A stretch of DNA of 64,000 nt from JALZKA01 sp963753385 (GTDB lineage Bacteria; Actinomycetota; Thermoleophilia; Solirubrobacterales; 70-9). The translations under genes were made by a program, and so were the position numbers. Location of the stretch: positions 124,001-188,000 of the forward strand of contig CAVWCC010000007.1 in assembly GCA_963753385.1 (NCBI GenBank). The letters run 5' to 3'. Shown in pieces: positions 24,982-33,246 of the stretch. Numbering within the stretch: position 1 is the first letter of the stretch; the number at the start of each line of letters is the position of its first letter. Below the pieces are notes generated by a model. That model ran no database searches, was not told the DNA's origin, and worked only from the letters and a program-made list of their open reading frames with translations.

Positions 24982-25589
24982 CGCCCGCGCACCACCTCGA
25001 GCACCCGCTCGTGCACCTCCTCGGGCGATCCGGTCCCCTCGACCACGACGATCCGGTCGGCGTGGCGCTCGGCGAGCTCGTCGTAAGCCGCGGCGACCGC
25101 GCGCTGAAGCTCGATGCCCTCGGACTCGAACCGGTCCGAGCCGTCCTCGGCGCCCTCGGCAAGGCGCTGCTGGCCGCGGGCCTCGGCCGTGTCGGGGGCG
25201 ACCCGCAGGAGCAAGGTCACGTCCGGCATGCACGGTCCGACGACGAACTCGTTCAGCTGCTCGACGATGCCGACGCCGAGGCCTCGGGCGACGCCCTGGT
25301 AGGCGGCCGTCGAGTCGATGAAGCGGTCGCAGACGACGTCGTGTCCGGCCTCCTTGGCGGGCTGGATCACCCGCTCCGCCAACTCGGCGCGGGCGGCGCA
25401 GAACAGAAGCAGCTCGGCGCGCGGGTCGAGCGCGAGATCGGGGTCCTTGAGCAGATCGCGGATCCGCTCGCCGACCCCCGTGCCGCCCGGCTCGCGCAGC
25501 AGCACGGTGTCCGGCCCCAGGGCGCGGGCGAGCAGTGCCGCCTGGGTCGTCTTGCCGGAGCGGTCTATTCCCTCCAGGGTCACGAACAC
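24978..25589 (-). CDS. tmk: Thymidylate kinase
   Basis: Phosphorylates dTMP to dTDP. The P-loop GIDRSGKTT (about 7-15), REPGGT, the DRF region CDRFIDSTAAYQG (DRX variant with Phe) and a LID-like RFESEG are all present. 203 residues, standard. GTG 25589 is the only sensible start. It is translationally coupled to holB by a four-base overlap, an arrangement common in bacteria. Confidence 0.95.
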   Translation of the reverse strand: MFVTLEGIDRSGKTTQAALLARALGPDTVLLREPGGTGVGERIRDLLKDPDLALDPRAELLLFCAARAELAERVIQPAKEAGHDVVCDRFIDSTAAYQGVARGLGVGIVEQLNEFVVGPCMPDVTLLLRVAPDTAEARGQQRLAEGAEDGSDRFESEGIELQRAVAAAYDELAERHADRIVVVEGTGSPEEVHERVLEVVRGR

Positions 25590-25601
25590 GACGAGCGGAC
25601 G

Positions 25602-26054
25602 CTACTCGGCCGCGGCGTCGACTCGCGCGAGCTTCCGCAGGAGGACCCGGAGCGTCTCCCGCTCCTCCTCGTCGAGCGGCGCCAGGAGCTCCTCGGCGTA
25701 CTCGAGCGCGAGCTCTCGGGCCTTGCCGAGCGTTCGCTTGCCCTTCGTCGTCAGATGCACCGCGTGCTTGCGGCGATCGGATGGGTGGATTCGCCGCTCG
25801 GCCAGGCCGTCGGCCTCGAGCTGGTCGAGCACGGCGACCATCGAGCTCGGGTCGATCAGCGATCCGGCCACGAGCTCGCGCTGAGTCTGGCCGGGCCGGG
25901 AGTCGATCAGGGTGAGGACGCCGAAGACCGGCGGCGTCAGGTCCACTTCCCGGAGCACCTCCGCGAACCCTGCCGAGGTTCGCCTCCCGTTCCACGAGAG
26001 CAGAAAGCCGACGGCGCTGGCAAGGGGCTCGGGCGGCGGCTCGTCAAAGCGCAT
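25602..26054 (-). CDS. MarR-family transcriptional regulator
   Basis: 150-residue winged-helix repressor: FGVLTLIDSRPGQTQRELVAGSLIDPSSMVAVLDQLEADGLAERR, then the wing HPSDRRKHAVHLTTKGK. It is divergent from the MMPL transporter, with a 23-bp palindrome between them. A -10-like TAGAAT at 26064-26069 leaves only about nine bases before the ATG, so the transcript may be nearly leaderless, and the palindrome covers the matching -35. Autoregulation and control of the pump by a small hydrophobic ligand is the likely scheme. Confidence 0.92.
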   Translation of the reverse strand: MRFDEPPPEPLASAVGFLLSWNGRRTSAGFAEVLREVDLTPPVFGVLTLIDSRPGQTQRELVAGSLIDPSSMVAVLDQLEADGLAERRIHPSDRRKHAVHLTTKGKRTLGKARELALEYAEELLAPLDEEERETLRVLLRKLARVDAAAE

Positions 26055-26078
26055 TTCACAGGAATTCTACGCCCAACC

Positions 26079-26101
26079 AATCGTTTGTGATACAAACGAT
26101 T
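26079..26101. promoter_or_regulatory. MarR operator (palindrome)
   Basis: AATCGTTTGT and ACAAACGATT form a perfect 10-bp inverted repeat around three bases, 24 bases upstream of marR and about 170 upstream of the MMPL start. Size and symmetry are typical of MarR sites. It overlaps the expected -35 of marR. Confidence 0.85.
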
Positions 26102-26270
26102 CTCTGAAAGTACGTCAGAAGTCAGCCGACGCACCCCCAAGAGCCCTCAGGGACCGATCAGGGGAAATCCCAATGGACGGGAGCGCGGCCATCGCTCAGT
26201 CTCATTTCCACCGTCTCTTTCGTCTTAGGAGAAGAGGCGTTCCCCCCGGCCACGTAATTGGAGGTAGTCC

Positions 26271-28421
26271 TTGTCGTCCCTGACCAGTTGGGTTCTTGCC
26301 CACAAGCGCACCGTCATCGCATTCTGGGTGGTGCTGACCATCGCTGGGATCGCCGCCGCCGGCCCCGCGACCGACGCGCTCGAGCCCGAGTTCTCGGTCC
26401 CGGACAAGGAGGGCTGGGAGACCAACGAGGAGATCGCGGCGCTCTACGACGGCACCGGTGGCGACACCGCGCCGCTGATCCCGGTCGTCACCCTGCCCGA
26501 GGGCGAGTCCGTCGACTCCCCCGCGGTGCGAGCCGATCTCGAGCAGATCGACGCAACACTCAACGAGGCCCTTCCCAACGCCCGGATCGCGTCCTACACG
26601 TCCACGGGCGACGAGACCTTCATCTCCGAAGACGGCCGGACCACGTTCGCGGTCGTCTACCCGCAGCCCGACCCGGACTCGGCGTTCGGTGAGAACCCGG
26701 CCGCGGAGAAGGCGGCGTCGAGCGCCCTCGAGGGCGCAACGGTCGCGGGCCAGCCGGTCCACCTGACCGGCTTCGACGCCCTGTTCGAGGACTCGGGCGC
26801 CGACGACGAAGGCCCCGGCCTCCTGCTCGAGGCCGTGGTCGGCGGCCTCGGCGCGCTGGCGGTCCTGGTCTTCGTCTTCGCGTCGTTCCTCGCCGTCGTC
26901 CCGCTGCTGATGGCGATCGCATCGATCATGACCACCTTCCTGCTCCTGCTCGGTCTGACCGAGCTGACAACGGTCTCGCCGATCGTCCAGTTCCTGATCG
27001 CATTGCTCGGCCTGGGCGTCGCGATCGACTACTCGCTGATCGTGGTCTCGCGGTGGCGCGAGGAGCGGACCCATGGCCGCGAGGGCGACCAGGCGGTCCA
27101 GCGGGCGATGGAGACCGCGGGCCGCGCGGTCGTCTTCAGCGGCATCACGGTCGCGATCGGCCTGCTCGCGCTGATCGCGCTGCCGCTGCCGTTCCTGCGC
27201 TCGATGGGCTACGGCGGAATGCTGATCCCGCTGGTGTCGACGCTGGCGGCGATCACGCTGCTGCCCGTGGTCCTGGCCAAGGTCGGCCACAAGCTCGACT
27301 GGCCGCATCGGCGCACCGACGACAAGGCCAGCCGGGCCTGGACCCGGTGGGCCGAGGGCGTCGCCCGGCATCGCTGGGTCGCCGCGGGCGCCGGGATGGC
27401 CGTCATCCTGGCGCTGGTCGTCGCGGCCACCGACCTGCAGCTCGGCGCCTCCGACGCCGACACCGTCGCCAAGTCCGGCGACTCCTACGAGGGCCTGGTC
27501 GCGCTCGAGGACGCGGGCATCGGCGAGGGCTCGCTACTGCCGCACGAGATCCTGATCGAGGGCTCGACCGATCCGGACGAGGTCGCCGCCCAGCTCGCCG
27601 AGGTCGAGGGCGTCCACGGCGCCGTCGCGCCCGAGGACGAGAGCTGGAACCGCAACGGCACCTCGCTCGTCGAGGTGATCCCGATCCCCGATTCGGGCTC
27701 CCCCGAGGGCGAGGACACCCTCCAAGGGGTCCGCGACACCGCGCATGCCACCGGGCCGGACGTCCGCGTCGGCGGGCAGCCCGCCGCCAACGACGACTTC
27801 ATCGAAGCCGTCTACGGCAGCTTCCCGCTGATGATCGCAATCATCACCGTGACCACGTTCATCCTGCTCGCCCGGGCCTTCCGCTCGCTGCTCCTGCCGG
27901 CGAAGGCGATCATCCTCAACGTCCTCAGCGTCTTGGCTGCGTGGGGCGTACTGGTGCTCGTCTGGCAGCACGGCTACGGGTCGGAGCTGATCTGGGACAT
28001 CGAGGCGACCGGGTCGATCCCGTCCTGGATGCCGCTGATGATCTTCGCCTTCCTGTTCGGGCTCTCGATGGACTACGAGGTGTTCATCCTCGCCAGGATG
28101 CGCGAGGAGTACGACCGGACCGGGTCGACCGAGACCGCGGTGATCCAGGGCATCGGCCGGACCGGCCGCCTGGTCACGAGCGCGGCGCTGATCCTGTTCC
28201 TCTCGTTCGTGGCGATGGCGTCGAGCCCCGGAACGGACCTGAAGATGTTCGCGACCGGCCTCGGCGCCGGGATCCTGCTCGACGCGACGATCATCCGGGC
28301 ACTGATCGTGCCCGCCGTGATCACGCTGATGGGCCGCTGGAACTGGTGGCTCCCGAGCTGGCCGGCGCGCGTCCTGCGCGTCGAGCCATCACCGCTACGC
28401 CCGGCCGAATCCAAGGCGTAG
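26271..28421 (+). CDS. MMPL-family (RND) transporter
   Basis: 716-residue membrane protein of the MMPL branch of RND transporters, proton-driven exporters of lipids or drugs. It has the expected duplicated plan: helix 1 (about 12-30), an extracytoplasmic domain (about 35-180), five helices (about 185-350) including the charged GLGVAIDYSLIVVSRWREE motif, a second extracytoplasmic domain (about 375-515), and five helices with the paired LFGLSMDYEVFILARMREE. TTG 26271 has GGAGG seven bases upstream. A strong terminator follows. It is probably repressed by the divergent MarR protein. Confidence 0.93.
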   Translation: MSSLTSWVLAHKRTVIAFWVVLTIAGIAAAGPATDALEPEFSVPDKEGWETNEEIAALYDGTGGDTAPLIPVVTLPEGESVDSPAVRADLEQIDATLNEALPNARIASYTSTGDETFISEDGRTTFAVVYPQPDPDSAFGENPAAEKAASSALEGATVAGQPVHLTGFDALFEDSGADDEGPGLLLEAVVGGLGALAVLVFVFASFLAVVPLLMAIASIMTTFLLLLGLTELTTVSPIVQFLIALLGLGVAIDYSLIVVSRWREERTHGREGDQAVQRAMETAGRAVVFSGITVAIGLLALIALPLPFLRSMGYGGMLIPLVSTLAAITLLPVVLAKVGHKLDWPHRRTDDKASRAWTRWAEGVARHRWVAAGAGMAVILALVVAATDLQLGASDADTVAKSGDSYEGLVALEDAGIGEGSLLPHEILIEGSTDPDEVAAQLAEVEGVHGAVAPEDESWNRNGTSLVEVIPIPDSGSPEGEDTLQGVRDTAHATGPDVRVGGQPAANDDFIEAVYGSFPLMIAIITVTTFILLARAFRSLLLPAKAIILNVLSVLAAWGVLVLVWQHGYGSELIWDIEATGSIPSWMPLMIFAFLFGLSMDYEVFILARMREEYDRTGSTETAVIQGIGRTGRLVTSAALILFLSFVAMASSPGTDLKMFATGLGAGILLDATIIRALIVPAVITLMGRWNWWLPSWPARVLRVEPSPLRPAESKA

Positions 28422-28431
28422 CACCGAGCAC

Positions 28432-28475
28432 GAGGGCGCGCGCGACTCCCCCGGCGCGCGCGCCCTCCCTCTTTT
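28432..28475 (+). terminator. Rho-independent terminator after MMPL gene
   Basis: 13-bp stem (28432-28444 with 28455-28467), a 10-nt loop, then CCTCTTTT. Confidence 0.9.
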
Positions 28476-28515
28476 CCGGGGGCGAACCCCGCGGCTCTAT
28501 CCCCTGGACTACCTG

Positions 28516-29424
28516 GTGGGTGGGCTCAGGCATAAAGCCGACGCCGTCATCGGCCGGATCGCAGCGACGCAGCACGGCGCGGTCGCCCGTCATCAGCTCA
28601 TCGCGGCCGGGCTGACCGCGCGGATGATCGATGCGCGAGTTCGCACCGGCGTGCTGATCCCGGTTCATCGAGGCGTGTACCTACTCGGCTACGGCCCGCG
28701 AAGTCCGCTCGCGCTCGAAACCGCGGCGGTGCTTGCCTGTGGTCCGCAAGCGCTACTCAGCCATCGGACTGCCGGGCGCCTCTGGCGGCTGCCAATCGCT
28801 GAGCCCCATCTCATCGAGCTCACGGTGGTCGGCCGCCAGCGCAAATCCCCCCACGGACTCGCGGTGCACTCGATCTCGTCGCTTCCGCGGACGGAACTCA
28901 GCCGCCGCGAGCGGATCCCAATCACCTCCCCCTCACTGACTCTGTTGGACCTTGCGGGCGTACTTGGCATGGGCGAGCTCGAAGGCGCTCTACACGAGGC
29001 GAGGGTTCAGCACCGGGTCAAGGACGACGAGCTACGAGCGAGCCTCGCCGCGCATCCAAACCGCAACGGCGCCCGCGCCCTCGCCCAGGTGCTCGGTCGG
29101 GAGGGCGGGATCCGGATCACGCGATCACGCGGCGAGCGGCGGCTCCTCAAGCTGCTGCGTGCTCACGACCTCGAGCCCGACGCCAGCGACTACCCGGTCG
29201 GCCCTTACCGCCTCGACTTCTTCTACCGCGAGGAGCGCGTCGCGCTTGAGTACGACGGCCGGCAGTTCCACGACAACGCGAGGCGATTCGTACGCGATCG
29301 TAGGAAGATCGCGTTCCTCGCGGCGCGCGGCATCGTGACCGTTCCGTTCACCGCCAACGACCTCGGCGCCGGTGCCGCGCAGGCGATGGCCGACCTCAAG
29401 GCCACGCTGGATGGCCGGCGTTGA
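28516..29424 (+). CDS. AbiEi-like/DUF559 nuclease-fold protein
   Basis: 302 residues. The N-terminal 100 resemble the AbiEi-type antitoxin winged helix (ATQHGAVARHQLIAAGLT, then VHRGVYLLG and LSHRTAGRLWRL). The C-terminal 100 are a DUF559 domain of the Vsr/PD-(D/E)XK nuclease fold: SRGERRLLKLLRAH, YRLDFFY, VALEYDGRQFHDN, then DRRKIAFLAARGI. Acidic residues of a nuclease core are present. Such fusions are common orphan genes in actinobacteria, and no toxin partner is adjacent. DNA binding or nuclease activity is inference. Confidence 0.85.
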   Translation: MGGLRHKADAVIGRIAATQHGAVARHQLIAAGLTARMIDARVRTGVLIPVHRGVYLLGYGPRSPLALETAAVLACGPQALLSHRTAGRLWRLPIAEPHLIELTVVGRQRKSPHGLAVHSISSLPRTELSRRERIPITSPSLTLLDLAGVLGMGELEGALHEARVQHRVKDDELRASLAAHPNRNGARALAQVLGREGGIRITRSRGERRLLKLLRAHDLEPDASDYPVGPYRLDFFYREERVALEYDGRQFHDNARRFVRDRRKIAFLAARGIVTVPFTANDLGAGAAQAMADLKATLDGRR

Positions 29425-29432
29425 CCGCCGCG

Positions 29433-31761
29433 CTACTTGGTGCGGCGGCTGCCCGCCTTCTTCGTGCGGGCCGTGCCGGGTGAGGGTGGCTTGCGGCGAC
29501 GGCGGGCGCCGTTGCCGCTGGTCGTGGCCTTGGTGTCGGTGGCCTTCGCCTCGGCGTCGCCGTTGGCGTCGGCCGCGGCCTTCGCGGCCTCGCGGGCCTC
29601 CTTCTGGGCCTGGCGCTCGGCGCGCTTCTCGCGCATCTCGACCATGCTCGGGCAGTCGTCGTTCAGGCAGAGCTTCCACGGGCGTCCGCGGAAGCCCTTG
29701 ACGGTCAGCCGGGGCGCCTCACCGCAGACCGAGCAGACCTCCTCGAGCCGCCAGAGCTCGTAGCCGCGCCCGGGCAGCGGGCCCGAGTTCCGGCACGAGT
29801 CCGGGTGCTCGGGGTCGTCGCGGTTGTAGCCCTCGCAGCCCCAGAAGCGCTTGCCGCCCTTCATGTCGATCACGCGCAGGCGGTTCGGCGAGCCGTCCTC
29901 GTGCTTGCGCCCGGCCTCTTCGCAGACCTTGCACGGGCCGAGGAACTTGTCCTCGTCCATCCCCGCCCAGATCACCTTCGCGAGGTCCTCGGAGCGCTCC
30001 TGCATGTCGTGCGTGGTGCCGTGGAGCATCTCGCGGCTGATCCGAAGGACCTCGTCCTTCGTGATATCACCGTTCGCGATCTGGTCCATGTCGAACTCGA
30101 GCTCGGCCGTCATCTCCGGCGTCGCCATCCGCGGCACGTGCTCCTTGAACGCCTTGTACATCGCGATCCCGGTCTCCGAGGGGATCGGCGGGTTCGAGTA
30201 CACGTAGCCGCGGTCATAAAGCTTCTGGATGATGTCGGCGCGCGTCGCCTTGGTGCCGAGGCCGCGCTCCTCCATCAGCTCGATCAGCTTGCCCTGGCTG
30301 ATCCGCGAGGGCGGCTGGGTCTCCTTGCCGACCGACCACGGCTCGCCGTCAAGCGCCAATTCCTGGCCCTCCTCGAGCTTCGGAATCTCGTCGTCGGACG
30401 AGCGGGCGTAGGTGTAGATCCGCGCGTAGCCCGGGGTCCAGCACGACCGAGCCGCGGACGAAGTAGTCCTCGGAGCCGGACTTGATGTCGGCGCGGGTCG
30501 ACTCGGTCACCATCGGCGGCCCGAAGGTGGCGATGAAGCGGCGGACGATCAGCTCGTAAACGCGGCGCTTCGGCCCGTCGCCGAGCGCGTTCGGGTGGAC
30601 CGCCTGCGTCGGGTGGATCGGCGGATGGTCGGTGGTCTCCTTCTTGCCCCGGGTCGGCTGCATCGGCCCGTCGAGCACGAACGCGCCGGCCTCGAACTCG
30701 GGGATCCGCACCATCTGCTGGACGAGCTCACGAACCGGAAGCGACGCCGGATAGACCGTGTTGTCGGTGCGCGGGTACGAGACGAACCCGTCCATGTAGA
30801 GGTCCTCGGCCAGGCGCATCGCCGCGGCCGGGGTGATCCCCAGGCGGCTCGACGCGTCGGTCGTGAAGGCGGTGGTGTTGAGCGGCGTCGGCGGCTTGCG
30901 GCTCGACTTCTTCGCCGTCACCGCGGAGACAACGCCCGGGCTCGTCGTCCCGGCCAGCGCGGCCTTCGCCTCGGCTTCCTCCCAGAACTTGTCGGTCGCG
31001 TGATGTGCCTCGAACGAGCCGTCGGGATGCTCGAACTTCGCGAACACCTCCCAGTAGGGCTTTGGGACGTGGGCACGCCGCTCGAGCTCGCGCTCGACGA
31101 TCAGGCCCAGGGTCGGGCTCTGGACGCGCCCGACCGAGAGGAAGTTGGAGCCGAAGCGGCGGGTCGCGAGCGAGACGGCGCGGGTCAGCGTCGCGCCCCA
31201 GATCAGGTCGATGTCCTGCCGCGCGGCGCCTGCGTAGGCGAGATCGTAGGAGAGCTCGTCGAGCTCCGAGAAGGCGCGCTCGATCTCGTCCTTCGTGAGA
31301 GCCGAGTAGCGGGCGCGCTTGACCGGTGGGCGGCTCGCGAGGATCTCGGCGGGGTCGCCCTTGTCACCGTTCGCGATTGCCGGGTTCGCCTCGAGCGCCT
31401 GCTGGAGCGCCTCGTGCCCGATCAGCTCGCCCTCGCGGTCGAAGTCGGTTGCGATCACTACCGCGTCGGCCCCCTCGGCGAGCTTGCGCACCGCCTTGAC
31501 CACGTTCTTGTCCGTGGGCTCGGGGACCAACTCGGCGTCGATCAGGTCGTGCAGGTCGGTCTGCTGCCAATTCGAGTACTGCTCGGGGAACGCGACGCCC
31601 ATCACGTGGCCCTTGAGGCCGACAGCCGTGTGCTCGCCCTCGGCGTCGGACCAGGTGTAGAACGGCACCTTGAAGCTGGCGCCGGCCTGGGCCGAGCCGC
31701 CGCTCAGGATGTCGGCGATCTTCTGCGCCGAGTTGTTCTTCTCCGTGATGATCAGTCGCAC
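29433..31761 (-). CDS. topA: DNA topoisomerase I, archaeal-like type IA (one frameshift)
   Basis: Relaxes negative supercoils through a 5'-phosphotyrosine. The Toprim domain begins MRLIITEKNNSAQKIADIL, unlike the usual bacterial VIVESPAKAKTI, and closer to archaeal topoisomerase I. The acidic triad DFDREGE is present, and the catalytic tyrosine lies in FVSYPRTDNT (about residue 329). The C-terminal quarter has two four-cysteine zinc motifs (CKVC with later C, and CSVCGEAP with CLNDDC) and a basic Lys/Arg tail. The gene is split by one extra base at 30430-30436; correcting it joins both halves. Start at GTG 31761. Confidence 0.9.
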
Positions 31762-31862
31762 TAGATATAGGCCGCGTCGAAATTGGCGGGGTCGGAAGGA
31801 TCCAGCCCCGCTCGGACGGCGAGGGTAGCAAGGGGTGTCAAGCCCTCAGATCGGCCTTCCGG

Positions 31863-31879
31863 CCAGCCCGAAGGGCTGG
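31863..31879 (+). other. Small hairpin before the first leader repeat
   Basis: CCAGCCC-GAA-GGGCTGG, a perfect 7-bp stem directly upstream of repeat copy 1. There is no U run. It could be part of a longer 5' leader RNA. Confidence 0.4.
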
Positions 31880-31886
31880 TATCAGG

Positions 31887-31936
31887 TGAGCGACGCAAGT
31901 CGCGAAAGCAGATTGGCCCCCCTGGTAAGGGCTTAT
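31887..31936 (+). repeat. 50-nt leader repeat, copy 1
   Basis: Matches 33191-33240 at 48 of 50 positions. It contains GCGAC-GCAA-GTCGC, a 5-bp stem with a GNRA tetraloop, then a possible GCCC/GGGC stem. Read from GTG 31886 it encodes VSDASRESRLAPLVRAY in frame with the DUF3291 gene. Confidence 0.85.
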
Positions 31937-31966
31937 CTTCGGGACCCTCGTACTCTTCGAATCACC

Positions 31967-32437
31967 TTGAGATCTCCCTCCTTTCACGTCGCCCAGGTGA
32001 ACATCGCCCGCCCGAAGGCGCCGGTGGACTCGCCCCTGTTGGCCGATTTCAAGGCCAATCTCGACCCGGTGAACGCGATCGCGGACGCCGCGCCCGGCTT
32101 CGTCTGGCGCCTCCAGGACGAGAGCGGCAACGCCACCGCGATCCGCATCTTCGAGGACGGACTGATGGTGAACATGTCCGTCTGGGAGTCCGTCGACGCG
32201 CTCTGGGACTTCGTCTACGCGAGCGACCATCTGGCCGTGATGCGGCGCCGGCGCGAGTGGTTCGAGCGGATGGAGCACTTCATGTGCCTGTGGTGGGTGC
32301 CGGCGGGCCACATCCCCGACGTGTCCGAGGCCGAGGAGCGGCTGACGCACCTGCGCGAGCGCGGGCCGACACCGCAGGCGTTCACTTTCAAGCAGCGTTT
32401 CGCCCCGCCGGCGGGCACGACTGCCTCACTAACCTAG
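31967..32437 (+). CDS. DUF3291 family protein
   Basis: Small protein of the ABM-like ferredoxin-fold DUF3291 group, with no known reaction. Family landmarks are QVNIARPKAPVDSPLLADF, GFVWRLQDESGNAT, LMVNMSVWESVDALWDFVY, RRREWFERM, LWWVPAGHIP and GPTPQAFTF. The start is unsure: TTG 31967 (used here), GTG 31997 by homology, or GTG 31886, which would fuse the repeat-encoded leader to the protein. It is the first gene of an apparent operon with the siroheme dehydrogenase seven bases downstream. A role linked to sulfur or heme metabolism is inference from position only. Confidence 0.78.
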   Translation: MRSPSFHVAQVNIARPKAPVDSPLLADFKANLDPVNAIADAAPGFVWRLQDESGNATAIRIFEDGLMVNMSVWESVDALWDFVYASDHLAVMRRRREWFERMEHFMCLWWVPAGHIPDVSEAEERLTHLRERGPTPQAFTFKQRFAPPAGTTASLT

Positions 32438-32443
32438 GCCGGG

Positions 32444-33190
32444 ATGCCCGCACAGGCCTTTGCAGGCAAGGAATGCGTCTGCCAGTTCCGCAAGGGGATC
32501 TGCGACCAGTCGTGCGTGCGCGACATGCTCGAGACGCCGCTCTACATCGCCTGCCTGAAGCTCAAGGGCCGCAACTGCCTGGTCGTCGGCGGCGGCGACA
32601 TCGGGCTCGAGAAGGTGGAGGGCCTCCTCACCTGCGGCGCCACCGTGACGCTCGTCGCCCCCGACGCCGTCCCGGCGCTCGCCGAGTACGCGGACGAGGG
32701 CTCAATCACGTGGGTGCGGCGGAGCTACGAGAGCGGCGACCTCGAGGGCAAGTTCCTCGCGATCGCCGCCACCGACGACTCCGAGGTAAACATCGGCGTC
32801 TATGAGCACGCCGAGCGCCGCTCGATGCTGGTCAACGTCGTCGACGTCCCGCCCCTCTGCAACTTCATCCTGCCGGCGATCGTCCGTACCGGGCCGCTCG
32901 CGATCGCGATCTCAACCGCCGGCGCGTCTCCGGCGCTGGCGAAGCGCATGAAGCGCGAGATCTCCGAGACCTTCGGCGAGCCCTACGCGCGCCTCGCGAT
33001 CATGCTGAACGACGCCCGCGGCTGGGCCAAGGCGACGCTGCCCACCTACCAGGACCGCAAGGAATTCTTCGAGGGGATCGTGAACGGCGACCCCGACCCC
33101 GTCGAGCTCGTGCGCCAGGGCCGCGAGGCCGAGGTGCTGGAGCTGATCGAAGCGGCGAAGGCCGCCAGCGGCCGCGCCACGGTTCCCTAA
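32444..33190 (+). CDS. Precorrin-2 dehydrogenase / siroheme ferrochelatase-like
   Basis: CysG N-terminal/Met8-type protein that oxidises precorrin-2 to sirohydrochlorin with NAD and may insert iron. The NAD-binding loop is VVGGGDIGLEKVEGLL, followed by VTLVAPDAV, AIAATDDSEVN, VNVVDVPPLCNFILPAIV and ISTAGASPALAKRMKREI. Homology starts near residue 28 (MLETPLYIACL). The first 27 residues add four cysteines (CVCQFRKGICDQSC), possibly a metal or Fe-S site. Its stop overlaps the leader-ORF start as TAATG. Siroheme feeds sulfite and nitrite reductases, none of which is in the window. Confidence 0.88.
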   Translation: MPAQAFAGKECVCQFRKGICDQSCVRDMLETPLYIACLKLKGRNCLVVGGGDIGLEKVEGLLTCGATVTLVAPDAVPALAEYADEGSITWVRRSYESGDLEGKFLAIAATDDSEVNIGVYEHAERRSMLVNVVDVPPLCNFILPAIVRTGPLAIAISTAGASPALAKRMKREISETFGEPYARLAIMLNDARGWAKATLPTYQDRKEFFEGIVNGDPDPVELVRQGREAEVLELIEAAKAASGRATVP

Positions 33191-33246
33191 TGAGCGACGT
33201 AAGTCGCGAAAGCAGGTTGGCCCCCCTGGTAAGGGCTTATTCGTGA
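33190..33246 (+). CDS. 18-residue leader ORF within repeat copy 2
   Basis: ATG 33190 overlaps the upstream stop (TAATG) and its own stop TGA overlaps the aldo/keto reductase GTG (GTGA). The peptide is MSDVSRESRLAPLVRAYS. Copy 1 encodes the same peptide with Ala for Val4 and different residues after Tyr17. The double overlap suggests coupling of translation through this ORF. It may be a leader peptide or only a by-product of an RNA element. Confidence 0.5.
   Translation: MSDVSRESRLAPLVRAYS
33191..33240 (+). repeat. 50-nt leader repeat, copy 2
   Basis: Second copy, 48 of 50 identical to 31887-31936. One change (33200) falls in the tetraloop, GTAA instead of GCAA, keeping the GNRA pattern. The other (33216) is synonymous in the encoded peptide. 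It directly precedes the aldo/keto reductase start. Confidence 0.85.

Noticed and set aside
22711..25086. A 791-residue plus-strand frame opposite the histidine kinase and holB
   Set aside because: Antisense to strong, motif-bearing genes; no domain of its own.
30349..30440. Two separate overlapping genes for the N- and C-terminal parts of topoisomerase I
   Set aside because: One base change joins both halves into a standard-length enzyme, and the second half has no start signal of its own.
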